Assembly: GCF_965228705.1 (NCBI RefSeq)
Contig: NZ_OZ245832.1
Location: 3,100,001 to 3,164,000 of the forward strand
Origin: Croceimicrobium sp965228705
Lineage (GTDB): Bacteria > Bacteroidota > Bacteroidia > Flavobacteriales > Schleiferiaceae
DNA: 64,000 nt
Direction of reading: 5' to 3'
Shown here: positions 1-8,690 of the stretch, one piece after another
How the letters are laid out: each line of letters opens with the position of its first letter
Position numbering within the stretch: the stretch's first letter is position 1
Translations under genes and position numbers: made by a program
Notes under the pieces: generated by a model
What the model saw: only the letters and a program-made list of their open reading frames with translations
Databases searched by the model: none
Told to the model about the DNA's origin: nothing

Positions 1-97
1 ACAATGATGCTTAAGATCAGCACAAAGCGATCTTGCGGAATATTTTTGGCCCGCCATAAAAGGAACTTACCCAGGAGGCTATGGGGTTTTTGTGCCA

Positions 98-1852
98 TTA
101 ATCGAGTTGGGGACGAAGGTCGATGCCCAGTTCAGTTAATTGCAAGGTATCTATTGAAGCCGGACTGTTTATCATTAAGTCACGTCCCGCATTGTTTTTA
201 GGGAAGGCAATAAAGTCGCGAATGGTTTCGGAGCCACCTAGAAGCGCCACTAAGCGATCAAAGCCAAAAGCAATACCACCGTGAGGGGGAGCTCCATATT
301 CGAAGGCATCCATTAAGAATCCAAATTGAGCTTTGGCCTCTTCATCGCTAAAGCCCAGCATTTCGAACATGCGACTTTGTACTTTGCGATCGTGGATACG
401 AATAGAGCCACCACCAATCTCATTGCCATTCAATACCATATCGTAAGCATTAGCTCTCACCTTACCGGGATCGGTATCTAATAGTGCAATATCCTCAGGC
501 TTAGGTGAGGTAAAGGGGTGGTGCATAGCATGGTAGCGTTCACTTTCCTCATCCCATTCCAATAATGGGAAATCCAAGACCCATAATGGGGCATATTCAT
601 CCGGATTACGCAATCCGAGTTCTTCGCCCATGTACAAGCGCAATTCGCTCATGGCCTTGCGCGTCTTGTTTTCGCTGCCGGCCAGGATCAATAAAAGGTC
701 GCCCGCCTCACTGCCAGCGGCTTTATGCCATTCGGCCTGAGCCTCTTCATTAAAGAATTTATCTACGGATGATTTAAAAGTACAGTCTTCATTGTACTTG
801 GAATAAATCAATCCCTGCATTCCAATTTGAGGACGTTGTACCCATTTGGTAAGGGCGTCTAATTGTTTTCGGCTGTAGCCTGATGCGCCAGGAACGGAAA
901 TTCCGAGCACTACTTCCGCCTGATCAAATACTACAAAGCCCTTTTCCTTGGCTAAATCGTTTAAATTCTTAAGCTCCATTCCAAAACGGATATCGGGCTT
1001 ATCATTACCGTAGCGCTCCATGGCTTCGGCATAAGTCATACGAGGGACGGAATCAATATCTACACCCTTAACTTCCTTAAGTAAGCTCTTGATTAAGCCC
1101 TCAAATTGCTGAAGAATATCTTCCTGCTCAACAAAGGCCATTTCGCAGTCGATCTGTGTGAATTCAGGTTGACGATCCGCTCGTAAATCTTCATCGCGGA
1201 AGCAACGCACAATTTGATAGTAGCGATCATAACCCGAAACCATTAAGAGCTGCTTAAAGGTTTGAGGGGATTGCGGCAGGGCGTAAAACTGACCTTGATT
1301 CATCCGCGAAGGCACCACAAAATCTCGTGCTCCTTCTGGAGTAGACTTGATCAAATAAGGAGTTTCAATTTCGAGGAAGTCGGCAGCATTTAAAAATGAA
1401 CGTACGGCCTGAGCTACCTTATGACGAAGCTTAATGCTGGCTTGTAAAGGATTACGACGCAGGTCGAGGTAGCGATATTTCATGCGCAGTTCCTCGCCGC
1501 CATCGGTATCATTCTCAATGGTAAAGGGAGGCGTTTTAGCTGCGTTTAAGATCTCCAGCTTATTGACTTTGATTTCAATTTCGCCGGTGGCCATATTGGG
1601 GTTTTTGCTTTCGCGCTCCAATACTTCCCCTTCAATGGCAATTACAAATTCGCGGCCTACTTTACGCGCTTTTTCTTGAAGGTCTGCGTCCCAGCCATCA
1701 TTAAAAGCCAACTGTGTTATACCGTAACGATCTCGCAAATCGATGAAAGTCATTCCACTTAAGATACGACTGCGTTGAACCCAGCCACTCAATTTTACTT
1801 TTTCGCCGATATGCGAAGCATTCAATTCTCCGCAGTGATGAGATCGATACAT
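98..1852 (-). CDS. aspS: Aspartyl-tRNA synthetase
   Basis: Charges tRNA-Asp with aspartate in the cytoplasm. The 584-residue product has the bacterial class II layout: an N-terminal OB-fold anticodon-binding domain (about residues 1-105), class II motif 2 beginning FRDEDLRADRQPEF near residue 217, a bacterial GAD insertion domain in the middle, and a C-terminal motif 3 (GFDRLVALLGG). Length is normal for the bacterial enzyme. The frame stays open seven codons upstream, but the start MYRSHHCGEL fits the family and leaves room for a -7 box just upstream. Divergent from tadA. Whether it is AspRS or a non-discriminating Asp/Asn enzyme cannot be decided from sequence here. Confidence 0.97.
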   Translation of the reverse strand: MYRSHHCGELNASHIGEKVKLSGWVQRSRILSGMTFIDLRDRYGITQLAFNDGWDADLQEKARKVGREFVIAIEGEVLERESKNPNMATGEIEIKVNKLEILNAAKTPPFTIENDTDGGEELRMKYRYLDLRRNPLQASIKLRHKVAQAVRSFLNAADFLEIETPYLIKSTPEGARDFVVPSRMNQGQFYALPQSPQTFKQLLMVSGYDRYYQIVRCFRDEDLRADRQPEFTQIDCEMAFVEQEDILQQFEGLIKSLLKEVKGVDIDSVPRMTYAEAMERYGNDKPDIRFGMELKNLNDLAKEKGFVVFDQAEVVLGISVPGASGYSRKQLDALTKWVQRPQIGMQGLIYSKYNEDCTFKSSVDKFFNEEAQAEWHKAAGSEAGDLLLILAGSENKTRKAMSELRLYMGEELGLRNPDEYAPLWVLDFPLLEWDEESERYHAMHHPFTSPKPEDIALLDTDPGKVRANAYDMVLNGNEIGGGSIRIHDRKVQSRMFEMLGFSDEEAKAQFGFLMDAFEYGAPPHGGIAFGFDRLVALLGGSETIRDFIAFPKNNAGRDLMINSPASIDTLQLTELGIDLRPQLD

Positions 1853-1865
1853 TAACTTGATTTTA

Positions 1866-1906
1866 GCCGGCAAAATTACAATATCGCTTGGGCATGCCTA
1901 TTTTTG
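1866..1906. promoter_or_regulatory. Divergent promoter region of aspS and tadA (putative)
   Basis: Two copies of the Bacteroidota -7 motif TAnnTTTG lie back to back in the 84-bp gap. TAATTTTG on the minus strand (1871-1878) sits about 20 nt before aspS, and TATTTTTG on the plus strand (1899-1906) about 30 nt before tadA. No clear -33 TTTG partner is seen at the usual spacing, so this is a motif-level call. Confidence 0.4.
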
Positions 1907-1936
1907 AAACGGAAAAATAATTACCCCTTTTCGACT

Positions 1937-2383
1937 ATGATTGAGCCCTTTAATGATGAGTATTTTATGCGTAAGGCCCTGGAAGAGGCCCAACTGGCTT
2001 ATGAGGAGGATGAAATCCCTGTGGGAGCGGTGGTTGTGAGTCAGGGGAAAATTATTGGTCGTGGTCATAATATGACCGAGCGCCTTAATGATGTAACCGC
2101 CCATGCCGAAATGCTTGCCATTACCGCTGCAGCAAACTATCTAGGGGGTAAGTACTTGCGCAACTGCATCTTATATGTTACTCTGGAGCCCTGCAGTATG
2201 TGTGCCGGAGCTTTGTTTTGGACTCAAATTTCGAAGGTGGTTTTTGGTGCTCCGGACGAAAAAAGGGGCTATCGCGAATTTGGTTCGCGATTACATCCTA
2301 AAACCCAACTGGTTGAAGGAATTTTACGTAATGAGAGTACAGAGCTTTTACAGGAATTTTTTCGTTCCAAGCGGAAAAAATGA
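1937..2383 (+). CDS. tadA: tRNA-specific adenosine deaminase
   Basis: Deaminates adenosine 34 to inosine in tRNA-Arg(ACG). The 148-residue protein has the cytidine/deoxycytidylate deaminase zinc site: H56-A-E58 (general base E58) and P85-C86-S-M-C89, followed by the FGAPDEKRG segment typical of TadA. I chose the internal ATG (MIEPFNDEYF) over the upstream ATG at 1904, because the extra eleven residues are not family-like and would overlap the putative -7 box. Confidence 0.93.
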   Translation: MIEPFNDEYFMRKALEEAQLAYEEDEIPVGAVVVSQGKIIGRGHNMTERLNDVTAHAEMLAITAAANYLGGKYLRNCILYVTLEPCSMCAGALFWTQISKVVFGAPDEKRGYREFGSRLHPKTQLVEGILRNESTELLQEFFRSKRKK

Positions 2384-2458
2384 CTTTGGCTTGATATTGG
2401 ATTAAACCAAAACCCAAAATTTTACGTATATTAAGAGGAACCAAAAACCCCTGATCTA

Positions 2459-2941
2459 ATGGTAATCACAAATTTTCAAATCCGAAAGACCTTGCAATGG
2501 GCTCCCGTGGCGCTCTTGTTTCTGGCTATAGCCGATGTGGTCTTATATTTTATTCCGGGATTTTTGGGTGGCCTAAAGATTAATGGTTACCTCACTTCCC
2601 TTATCCTTCTTAGCATAGTGGCTTTTTATGCCTATGTAGGTTACCCTATGTTCAGCATGAATTTACGCAAGGACAAAATCACCTTCCGATCGCATTTAGC
2701 TCTCAGTACTTTGTTCGGTAAAACTTTAGTGGTTCCCCGAATGAATATCACGAACCTTCAGCTCGACTTAAGTGGCTTTCGCGATAAATTGGTGGTTACC
2801 TATGTAAATCGTGAAGGCAAGGAAGTAGATCAGAAATTTTCCATCAGTATTTTAAGCGAAAGGAAAAAGCGGATGCTACGCCAGGCAGTAGAGGACTTCA
2901 ATCGCGAGAAATCTGCCCAGAGTTTACACCTCTTTATTTGA
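2459..2941 (+). CDS. Small membrane protein of unknown function
   Basis: A 160-residue protein with two predicted membrane helices, about residues 14-36 and 44-64. A soluble C-terminal half follows, with a beta-rich stretch (KITFRSHLALSTLFGK...VVPRMNITNLQLD) and a charged helical tail. The soluble part resembles small PH-like domains of bacterial membrane proteins, but I cannot name a family. It is a single gene, 75 nt after tadA and followed directly by a strong terminator. Confidence 0.75.
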   Translation: MVITNFQIRKTLQWAPVALLFLAIADVVLYFIPGFLGGLKINGYLTSLILLSIVAFYAYVGYPMFSMNLRKDKITFRSHLALSTLFGKTLVVPRMNITNLQLDLSGFRDKLVVTYVNREGKEVDQKFSISILSERKKRMLRQAVEDFNREKSAQSLHLFI

Positions 2942-2963
2942 TCATAACAAAACTTTATATCCA

Positions 2964-2992
2964 CCCCGACGATTATCGTCGGGGTTTTTTTG
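2964..2992 (+). terminator. Rho-independent terminator
   Basis: Nine-bp perfect GC-rich stem (CCCCGACGA / TCGTCGGGG) with a three-base loop, followed by seven T. It ends the transcript of the small membrane protein. Confidence 0.9.
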
Positions 2993-3029
2993 TTTGTAAT
3001 TTTGCCACTCAAATTAAAACACAGCATTT

Positions 3030-3440
3030 ATGTATCCCGAAGATATTATTGCCCCTATGCGCGCCGACCTCACTGATGCCGGTATTACAGAAACCCGCAG
3101 TAAAGAGGAGGTAGAACAAAATATTAAGTCCGAAGGCACCACCCTGGTAGTGATCAATTCGGTTTGCGGTTGTGCAGCAGCCAATGCTCGTCCGGCCGTG
3201 AAAATGGCGGCTCAACATGCTAAAACTCCAGATCGTATGATTACCGCTTTCGCAGGAAATGACGTGGAAGCTGTAAACACTGCTCGTGCTTTGATGGCAC
3301 CATTCCCACCTTCATCACCCAGTATTGCCCTTTTTAAAGATGGTAAACTGGTGCATATGATCGAAAGACATCATATCGAAGGTCGTCAGGCTGAGGTAAT
3401 TGCTCAGAACTTAACGGCTGCTTTCGACGAGTACTGTTAA
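3030..3440 (+). CDS. Bacilliredoxin, BrxA/BrxB (YphP/YqiW) family
   Basis: A 136-residue thioredoxin-fold protein. The family motif C46-G-C48 lies in NSVCGCAAANARP, and there is a further cysteine at the C-terminus. Family members remove bacillithiol from mixed disulfides or act as disulfide isomerases in the cytoplasm. Length and the N-terminal MYPEDIIAPMRADL segment fit the family well. A TAATTTTG -7-like box lies about 25 nt upstream, and the gene sits between two terminators, so it is probably monocistronic. Confidence 0.92.
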   Translation: MYPEDIIAPMRADLTDAGITETRSKEEVEQNIKSEGTTLVVINSVCGCAAANARPAVKMAAQHAKTPDRMITAFAGNDVEAVNTARALMAPFPPSSPSIALFKDGKLVHMIERHHIEGRQAEVIAQNLTAAFDEYC

Positions 3441-3462
3441 GCATCAGCTATAGGATATTCAC

Positions 3463-3493
3463 AGCCAGAATTCTTCGGAGTTCTGGCTTTTTT
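3463..3493 (+). terminator. Rho-independent terminator
   Basis: Eight-bp stem (AGCCAGAA / TTCTGGCT) with a ten-base loop, followed by a T run. It lies 23 nt after the bacilliredoxin stop. Confidence 0.85.
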
Positions 3494-3545
3494 GTTTGAA
3501 GAAGTTCGAGCTTGAGTAATGGTTTCAAGGCTAACTATTGTCGAA

Positions 3546-4049
3546 TTATCGAATGCGTTTAGCGGTAGTATGGAAAGATAAACCTTGTTGGCCGGAAGTA
3601 GAAATCATCACTGCTTCGAAAAGAGGATCGCTTGCCAATGAATCCTGGGCCCAGTGAAAGAGGAAATTGGCACCGCTTCCACCACTGCGATCTTTTTGAT
3701 CAATTACCCATTCCAAAGTTTCAAGGGGTTCCAGTTTAACAGATTGATCGAGGTAATTTTTAATCGCCTCTCCATGAGTATTGTAATACTCTGCTTTGCT
3801 TAAATAGAGTGAATGATCAGGATCGGTATTACGCAAGCTGATGGTGATGGATAAATCCTCGCTGCGCTCCTGACTTTTACTGTAAATATGTGAGTATACC
3901 GAAAGGTAGCTTTGCCCTTGTTCCAGGCCACTTGGTATTTCGCTAAGCTTGCCTTTAAATAGAGTTTGAGCTTTAGCATCAGGTTTTGCCGATGGTTGGC
4001 AAGCGATGATGAAAAGGGAACAGCAGAGAAGGATGAATAAATGTTTCAT
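3546..4049 (-). CDS. DUF3124-family lipoprotein
   Basis: A 167-residue predicted lipoprotein: signal peptide MKHLFILLCCSLFIIAC with the lipid-modified cysteine at residue 17. The mature part carries the conserved features I associate with DUF3124: YSHIYSKSQE, LSITISLRNTDP, a YYNTHGE segment, and the GGSGANFLFHW block followed by EAVMISTSGQQGLSF. Function is unknown. Its ATG starts one base past the stop of the upstream VOC gene, so the two are co-transcribed. Upstream in-frame codons overlap the VOC gene and were excluded because they would bury the signal peptide. Confidence 0.82.
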   Translation of the reverse strand: MKHLFILLCCSLFIIACQPSAKPDAKAQTLFKGKLSEIPSGLEQGQSYLSVYSHIYSKSQERSEDLSITISLRNTDPDHSLYLSKAEYYNTHGEAIKNYLDQSVKLEPLETLEWVIDQKDRSGGSGANFLFHWAQDSLASDPLFEAVMISTSGQQGLSFHTTAKRIR

Positions 4050-4050
4050 C

Positions 4051-4452
4051 TTAAGAATTTGTGGGAGGACTAAGTTCGTAAAGTTCCAGGGGCAAGGCAT
4101 CCGGATCGCTAAAAAAGCTAAACCTTTTTCCGGTATGCTCATCTACTCGAATCGCTTCACAGACGATGCCTAAGTTTTCTAAACGCTTAATTTCACTAGG
4201 AAGGTCTTTTACGCCAAAGGCCAAATGTCGTAGGCCTTGCGCTTCAGGGTAGGAAGGGCGCTTCGGAGCATCGGGAAAAGAAAAAAGTTCAATGCAATAC
4301 TGTCCGTTCAAGGCCAGGTCCAGTTTGTAGGATTTGCGCTCTTCGCGATACACTTCCTTAATGATCTCCAAACCGAGAATGCGGCAATAAAAGTCTTTGG
4401 AGCGTTCGTAATCTGAGCAAATGATCGCGATATGGTGGATGGACTTAAGCAT
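4051..4452 (-). CDS. yaeR: VOC-family metalloprotein, YaeR/GloA2-like
   Basis: A 133-residue glyoxalase/bleomycin-resistance fold protein, very close in pattern to E. coli YaeR: KSIHHIAIICSDYERSKDFY, GLEIIKEVYREERKS, LALNGQYCIELFSFP, GLRHLAFGVKDL, and FFSDPDALPLELYE near the end. Metal ligands are probably supplied by the HHIAI, IELF, RHLAF and LELYE segments. The physiological substrate of YaeR proteins is not established. The start MLKSIHHIA matches the family; thirteen further in-frame codons upstream do not. Confidence 0.88.
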   Translation of the reverse strand: MLKSIHHIAIICSDYERSKDFYCRILGLEIIKEVYREERKSYKLDLALNGQYCIELFSFPDAPKRPSYPEAQGLRHLAFGVKDLPSEIKRLENLGIVCEAIRVDEHTGKRFSFFSDPDALPLELYELSPPTNS

Positions 4453-4510
4453 CTTGAAATTTCTGGTAAAAGGTAAAAATACTCTGCCCACAATAAGTTT
4501 CGAAGCCCGC

Positions 4511-5047
4511 TTAATCGGAATTACTAATGGGAGCTAAAACCTTCCTTAAAGTCCAGGGGCCAAGCACAGGGTTGTACCAAAGCAATAGCATTAGCAACTT
4601 CATGAAAATGTTTTGCTGTGGTAGAATTTTGAAGATTTCGCGACTGCTTATCCAGACCAGTAAAAGGTGCCAATGCTGAATTAAAGTAAGCCATCCCAGA
4701 AATTGTTCAGGCTTGATTAAAAGTAGACCGAATAAGAGCAATAGCTCCATACCGAAAATTACCTTAATCCAAATTTTTGCCCTTTTTCTGGAGCGTAATT
4801 GCCTTAAGGCGGAAAGTGTAATAGAGTACCAGAATATATGGGGAAGCCAGGTTAATACTAAAAGAATAGCAATTAAAATTTTGGCTTCCAGGCCTAGAAT
4901 TTCTTTAGTAGAGATAAGAGCTAGGCCTATAAGCAAAGGGCTTAAATTGAATAAGATCAGTTTTTCAGCCTTAAGTCTGTAGATGAGATCAAGTGGAAGC
5001 ATCCTAACCAAATGTAGAATAAAGTCAGCCTTCCGCAATTTAAGCAT
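4511..5047 (-). CDS. Polytopic membrane protein of unknown function
   Basis: A 178-residue leucine-rich protein with about four to five membrane helices (around residues 33-50, 55-80, 95-112, 118-135 and 145-165). No catalytic motif is visible and I do not recognise the family. Its start is close to that of the divergent ATP-grasp gene, so the two may share a promoter region. A second possible start is M16 (MLPLDLIYRL). Confidence 0.65.
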   Translation of the reverse strand: MLKLRKADFILHLVRMLPLDLIYRLKAEKLILFNLSPLLIGLALISTKEILGLEAKILIAILLVLTWLPHIFWYSITLSALRQLRSRKRAKIWIKVIFGMELLLLFGLLLIKPEQFLGWLTLIQHWHLLLVWISSREIFKILPQQNIFMKLLMLLLWYNPVLGPWTLRKVLAPISNSD

Positions 5048-5092
5048 GCTTGGTTTTGTAAGCTATTGAAATGTAAGCCGACTGTAGGGGGT

Positions 5093-6157
5093 ATGCACAA
5101 ACAGATCCGACGCCTAAGAAACTTTGGGCACCGCCTTTTGCATTGGGAATATTGGCCTTATGCCTTAATTTATTACCCCTTATTTCCAATTTGGTTGTTT
5201 TGGTCATTGCGCAATCGAACCTTGTTTTTTTTCAATGCAGTGAACCCCGGCTTTAATTATGGGGGATTGACCCTCGCCTCTAAAATGGATATGTACAAGG
5301 CTTTGCCATTGGGTTCCTATCCCCAAACTATTCTTTGGAATCCAGAGGAGGAAGCTTCACCAGAACATATTGAACTTCGTCTACGTCAGTCTCAGTTAAA
5401 ATTTCCGCTCATCCTAAAGCCGGATATGGGCTATCGTGGTATGGGGGTAAAGCTGATTGAGGATAAGCAAACTTTAGGTCGAGAGTTAAGTTCGCATCAA
5501 TGGTCCTATCTCTTACAAGAGTACATTCCCTATTCAAATGAAGTGGGCGTTTTCTATGTCCGTATGCCGGGTGATAGTCAGGGTACCGTTACCGGAGTGG
5601 TAGAAAAGCATTTTTTGAAAGTAGTGGGCGATGGGCAAAGGAGCCTGGAAGACTTAATCGACGATCAGCCCCGTAGTAGAATGCAGTACAATCGCTTGTT
5701 GCAAGAATATGGATATGAAGCCTTCCGAGAGATTCTGAGGCAAGGCGAGGAAAAGGTATTGGTCCCATTTGGTAGCCACAGTCGGGGAGCCGAATTTCGG
5801 GATGTAAGTGCGAGGCTTAGTCCTGCCATGTTGGAGGCTGTTCAGACTATTTGTGATCGCATGCCCGGCTTTTATTATGGTCGTTTGGATATTCTATTTA
5901 AGGATTGGGATTCTCTTCTAAGGGGACAAAATTTTAAGGTGATTGAAGTGAACGGGGTAGCCAGTGAGCCAACCCATATTTATGATCCTGAACATTCCTT
6001 GTTTTTTGCCTGGAAGGAAATCATCCGGCATTGTGCACTAATGGAGCGTATAGCCCGGGCTAATCAAGCACGTGGATGTGGCTTTATGAGCCATCGCGAA
6101 GGTCGAACTATGCTGAGACAGCATCGTGATTTGGCCAATTTCCTGCAAAACATCTAA
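5093..6157 (+). CDS. ATP-grasp domain protein, possibly a peptide or amino-acid ligase
   Basis: A 354-residue protein. An N-terminal hydrophobic segment near residues 21-40 (YWPYALIYYPLFPIWLFW) is followed by an ATP-grasp fold: KFPLILKPDMGYRGMGVKLI (nucleotide-binding beta-strand and glycine loop), LLQEYIPY, a region ending YGRLDILF, and KVIEVNGVASEPTHIYDP (metal-binding acidic/Asn residues). The family makes acyl-phosphate intermediates and joins carboxylates to amines. The substrate cannot be read from sequence. An ATG nine codons upstream (5066) is an alternative start; 5093 follows a GGGGG stretch. Confidence 0.75.
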   Translation: MHKQIRRLRNFGHRLLHWEYWPYALIYYPLFPIWLFWSLRNRTLFFFNAVNPGFNYGGLTLASKMDMYKALPLGSYPQTILWNPEEEASPEHIELRLRQSQLKFPLILKPDMGYRGMGVKLIEDKQTLGRELSSHQWSYLLQEYIPYSNEVGVFYVRMPGDSQGTVTGVVEKHFLKVVGDGQRSLEDLIDDQPRSRMQYNRLLQEYGYEAFREILRQGEEKVLVPFGSHSRGAEFRDVSARLSPAMLEAVQTICDRMPGFYYGRLDILFKDWDSLLRGQNFKVIEVNGVASEPTHIYDPEHSLFFAWKEIIRHCALMERIARANQARGCGFMSHREGRTMLRQHRDLANFLQNI

Positions 6158-6243
6158 AAATTTAGCGCAAGAATATGCAACCTCAAAAGGGAGGCGACGT
6201 CTAGAAGATATACGCGCATTTTTCTTTTCTGCAGAAAGGAGTG

Positions 6244-6267
6244 CCATCGGAGAAACCGATGGATTTT
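6244..6267 (+). terminator. Weak terminator-like hairpin
   Basis: Seven-bp perfect stem (CCATCGG / CCGATGG) with a five-base loop, followed by ATTTT. It lies between the ATP-grasp gene and the VWA gene and overlaps the upstream in-frame codons of the latter, which supports the downstream start chosen for it. Confidence 0.5.
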
Positions 6268-6285
6268 AACCTTAATAGCTTGGCT

Positions 6286-8373
6286 ATGAAAAGCAACACT
6301 CCTTTAATTTTCGTTCTGTTTTTATTTATGAGTATTGGGCTTTGGGCCCAACAAAGACCGGGCTCTTTGAGGGGGCTTGTAACCGAGGCTGCAACTGGGG
6401 AAACCATTCCTCTGGTAAATGTTTCCATTAAAGATAGTTTGGGTTCCTATGTTATCGGAGGGGCTACCGATTTTGATGGAATATATAATATCAACCCAAT
6501 TCCTCCAGGCACTTACACTGTTGAAGTGAGTTTTTTGGGTTTTACCACCATTACATTGAAGGGGCTTCAGATTCTGCCAAACTCACCAACCATTCAAAAT
6601 TTTAAACTACAAGCTTCTTCAGAATTGTTGGAGGAGGTAGAGTTAGTCTATTCAGCACCCTTAGTTGATAAAGTTAAATCAGCGAAAGTCACCTCTGTCG
6701 CGGGTCAGGCTGCCGGTGTCAGCCAGAACAGTAACAGTGTTGTTCGTGGAACTAGAGGAGAAGGCACTGTTTACTTTATTGATGGAGTAAAGGTGAGAGG
6801 TAATGTAAACCTGCCTCAGGCAGCAATTGCTCAAACCGAAGTTATAACCGGTGGTACTCCGGCTCAATTTGAGTCACCTGAAGAAGCCCGCATGGCTAAG
6901 CAAGACCAAACAGAGGCCAAGGAAATTTCTTTTCAACTCGGTACTTCAGCTGAGCCACAGAAACAGTTTGAGGGCGAGTATTACAAACAAATTCCAGAGA
7001 ATAAGTTCTTAAGTGCATTAAGTACTCCTTTGTCCACCTTCGGGGCCGATGTAGATGTGGCTTCTTATGCTAATGTTCGACGAATGTTGAAGTCGGGTTC
7101 ATGGCCTCATCCGGATGCGGTACGCTTAGAAGAGTTTATCAATTATTTTAAATACGATTATCCCGAACCCAAAGAAGATGAGGTTTTCTCTGTAAGTCTG
7201 GACCAAGGCCCATGTACTTGGAATGAAGAACATCGCTTGTTGCGGATAGGGCTAAAAACAGCCAGTCTTTCAGCAGAAGAAATGCCTCCCAGTAATTTGG
7301 TTTTTCTGATTGATGTAAGCGGAAGTATGAGTTCTCCGGATAAGCTTCCCTTGTTGCAAAATGCTATGAAAATCATGGTAAAGAATTTAAACCCCGAGGA
7401 TCGAGTAGCTATCGTGGTCTATGCTTCAAGTTCTGGATTGGTTCTGGAGTCTACACCCGCTAGTGAAGCGGATAAAATTGTGGATGCAATTGATGGACTA
7501 TATGCGGGAGGATCAACTGCCGGAGGAGCGGGTATTCAGTTGGCTTATAAGGTGGCTCAGGAGAATTTCATGAAGGAGGGGAACAATCGGGTGATTCTAG
7601 CTACTGATGGCGATTTTAATGTAGGGCTTTCTTCGGATCATGAGTTAAAGAACTTAATTAAAAAGGAGCGTGAATCGGGTGTATTCTTAAGTGTGCTGGG
7701 TTTTGGTACTGGCAATTATCAAGACGCAAAAATGGAAAGCCTGGCTGATCATGGCAATGGTAACTATGCTTATATCGATGGATTACTGGAGGCACGTAAA
7801 GTGCTAGCTACTGAATTAGGAGCCAATCTTCACGTGGTTGCTAAGGATACTAAGTTTCAAATTGAGTTTAATCCGCAAAAAGTAGCCGCATATAGGTTGA
7901 TAGGATATGAGAATCGCCTATTGGCTGATGAGGATTTTGATGATGACAAAAAGGATGCGGGGGATATCGGAATGGGGCATACTGTTACTGCGGTATATGA
8001 ACTGATATTAAAGAATACCGCTAGGGATAGTGTTTGGGATAAAGAATCCGAATTAAGGTATCAAAAAGAAAGCCTCAAGGATGAAGCTTTTGGTGAAGAG
8101 CTAGCCTTTCTTAAAATCCGCTACAAGGACCCTGATGCTTCAAAAAGTCAACTTAGAGTTTATCCAGTCCTTCTATCTGAAAGTACTAACCCTGATTTCG
8201 CATTCCTCTCGGCGGTGCTCCAATATGGTTTACTGCTTCGCCGGAGCAGCTATGCAGGTACCAGTAGCCTCGAGTCAGCAATTGTTTTAGCTGAACAGAA
8301 CCTGGGCCCGGACCCGCATGGCAGCCGCCGAGAGTTCGTACAACTCTGCAAGCTTGCTCAAGATTTGCAGTAA
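6286..8373 (+). CDS. YfbK-like VWA-domain protein with carboxypeptidase-regulatory and plug-like N-terminus
   Basis: A 695-residue exported protein. In order: a signal peptide (to about residue 23, ending GLWAQ); a carboxypeptidase-regulatory-like beta domain (LRGLVTEAATGETIPLVNV, then YTVEVSFLGFTT); and a segment resembling the start of a TonB-receptor plug (VVRGTRGEGTVYFIDGVKVR). A YfbK-type region follows (LSTFGADVDVASYANVRRML), then a von Willebrand A domain with an intact MIDAS motif D343-V-S-G-S-M, and a C-terminal DUF3520-like region. No beta-barrel follows the plug-like part. VWA domains bind partners in a metal-dependent way; the role here is unknown. The upstream start at 6241 would add fifteen residues before the signal peptide and was rejected. 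Confidence 0.88.
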   Translation: MKSNTPLIFVLFLFMSIGLWAQQRPGSLRGLVTEAATGETIPLVNVSIKDSLGSYVIGGATDFDGIYNINPIPPGTYTVEVSFLGFTTITLKGLQILPNSPTIQNFKLQASSELLEEVELVYSAPLVDKVKSAKVTSVAGQAAGVSQNSNSVVRGTRGEGTVYFIDGVKVRGNVNLPQAAIAQTEVITGGTPAQFESPEEARMAKQDQTEAKEISFQLGTSAEPQKQFEGEYYKQIPENKFLSALSTPLSTFGADVDVASYANVRRMLKSGSWPHPDAVRLEEFINYFKYDYPEPKEDEVFSVSLDQGPCTWNEEHRLLRIGLKTASLSAEEMPPSNLVFLIDVSGSMSSPDKLPLLQNAMKIMVKNLNPEDRVAIVVYASSSGLVLESTPASEADKIVDAIDGLYAGGSTAGGAGIQLAYKVAQENFMKEGNNRVILATDGDFNVGLSSDHELKNLIKKERESGVFLSVLGFGTGNYQDAKMESLADHGNGNYAYIDGLLEARKVLATELGANLHVVAKDTKFQIEFNPQKVAAYRLIGYENRLLADEDFDDDKKDAGDIGMGHTVTAVYELILKNTARDSVWDKESELRYQKESLKDEAFGEELAFLKIRYKDPDASKSQLRVYPVLLSESTNPDFAFLSAVLQYGLLLRRSSYAGTSSLESAIVLAEQNLGPDPHGSRREFVQLCKLAQDLQ

Positions 8374-8378
8374 CCTGG

Positions 8379-8406
8379 ACGAGGCTTTTTGAAAGCCTCG
8401 TTTTTT
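8379..8406 (+). terminator. Rho-independent terminator
   Basis: Ten-bp stem (ACGAGGCTTT / AAAGCCTCGT) with a three-base loop and T run, starting five bases after the stop of the VWA gene. Confidence 0.9.
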
Positions 8407-8413
8407 ATTTGGG

Positions 8414-8443
8414 GGAAAATCCCACTGCCTTGGGGGATTTTCC
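8414..8443. repeat. 10-bp inverted repeat in a 317-bp intergenic gap
   Basis: Perfect arms GGAAAATCCC / GGGATTTTCC with a ten-base spacer. It is not followed by a T run, so it is not an obvious terminator; an operator or RNA hairpin is possible. The rest of the gap (8444-8690) is AT-rich and shows no gene. It must contain the promoter of the downstream lipoprotein, but I see no clear motif. Confidence 0.5.
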
Positions 8444-8690
8444 TTGTATTGGTATCTCGCAGTTATACTATGCTGGAAATACCAGATTTCAGCGAAGTCT
8501 TACCTGTAGCTGGTTATAGAAAACCTGTAGTTCACGAAATTTCATGATGATTTAATGGCTGGTCGACCTCAAAGGTTTGTGGTTTCAATAGGAATAGTCG
8601 TTTTTTGAAATTGAAAACTCGAGCCTTGCAAAACGCATCGGTGGGGATTTAATTTAATATTGTTAATTTTATACGAATAACCCCTTCATC

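Noticed and set aside
4..201. Open frame of 65 codons at the left edge
   Set aside because: It overlaps the aspS 3' end and has no protein-like composition or family match; a chance frame.
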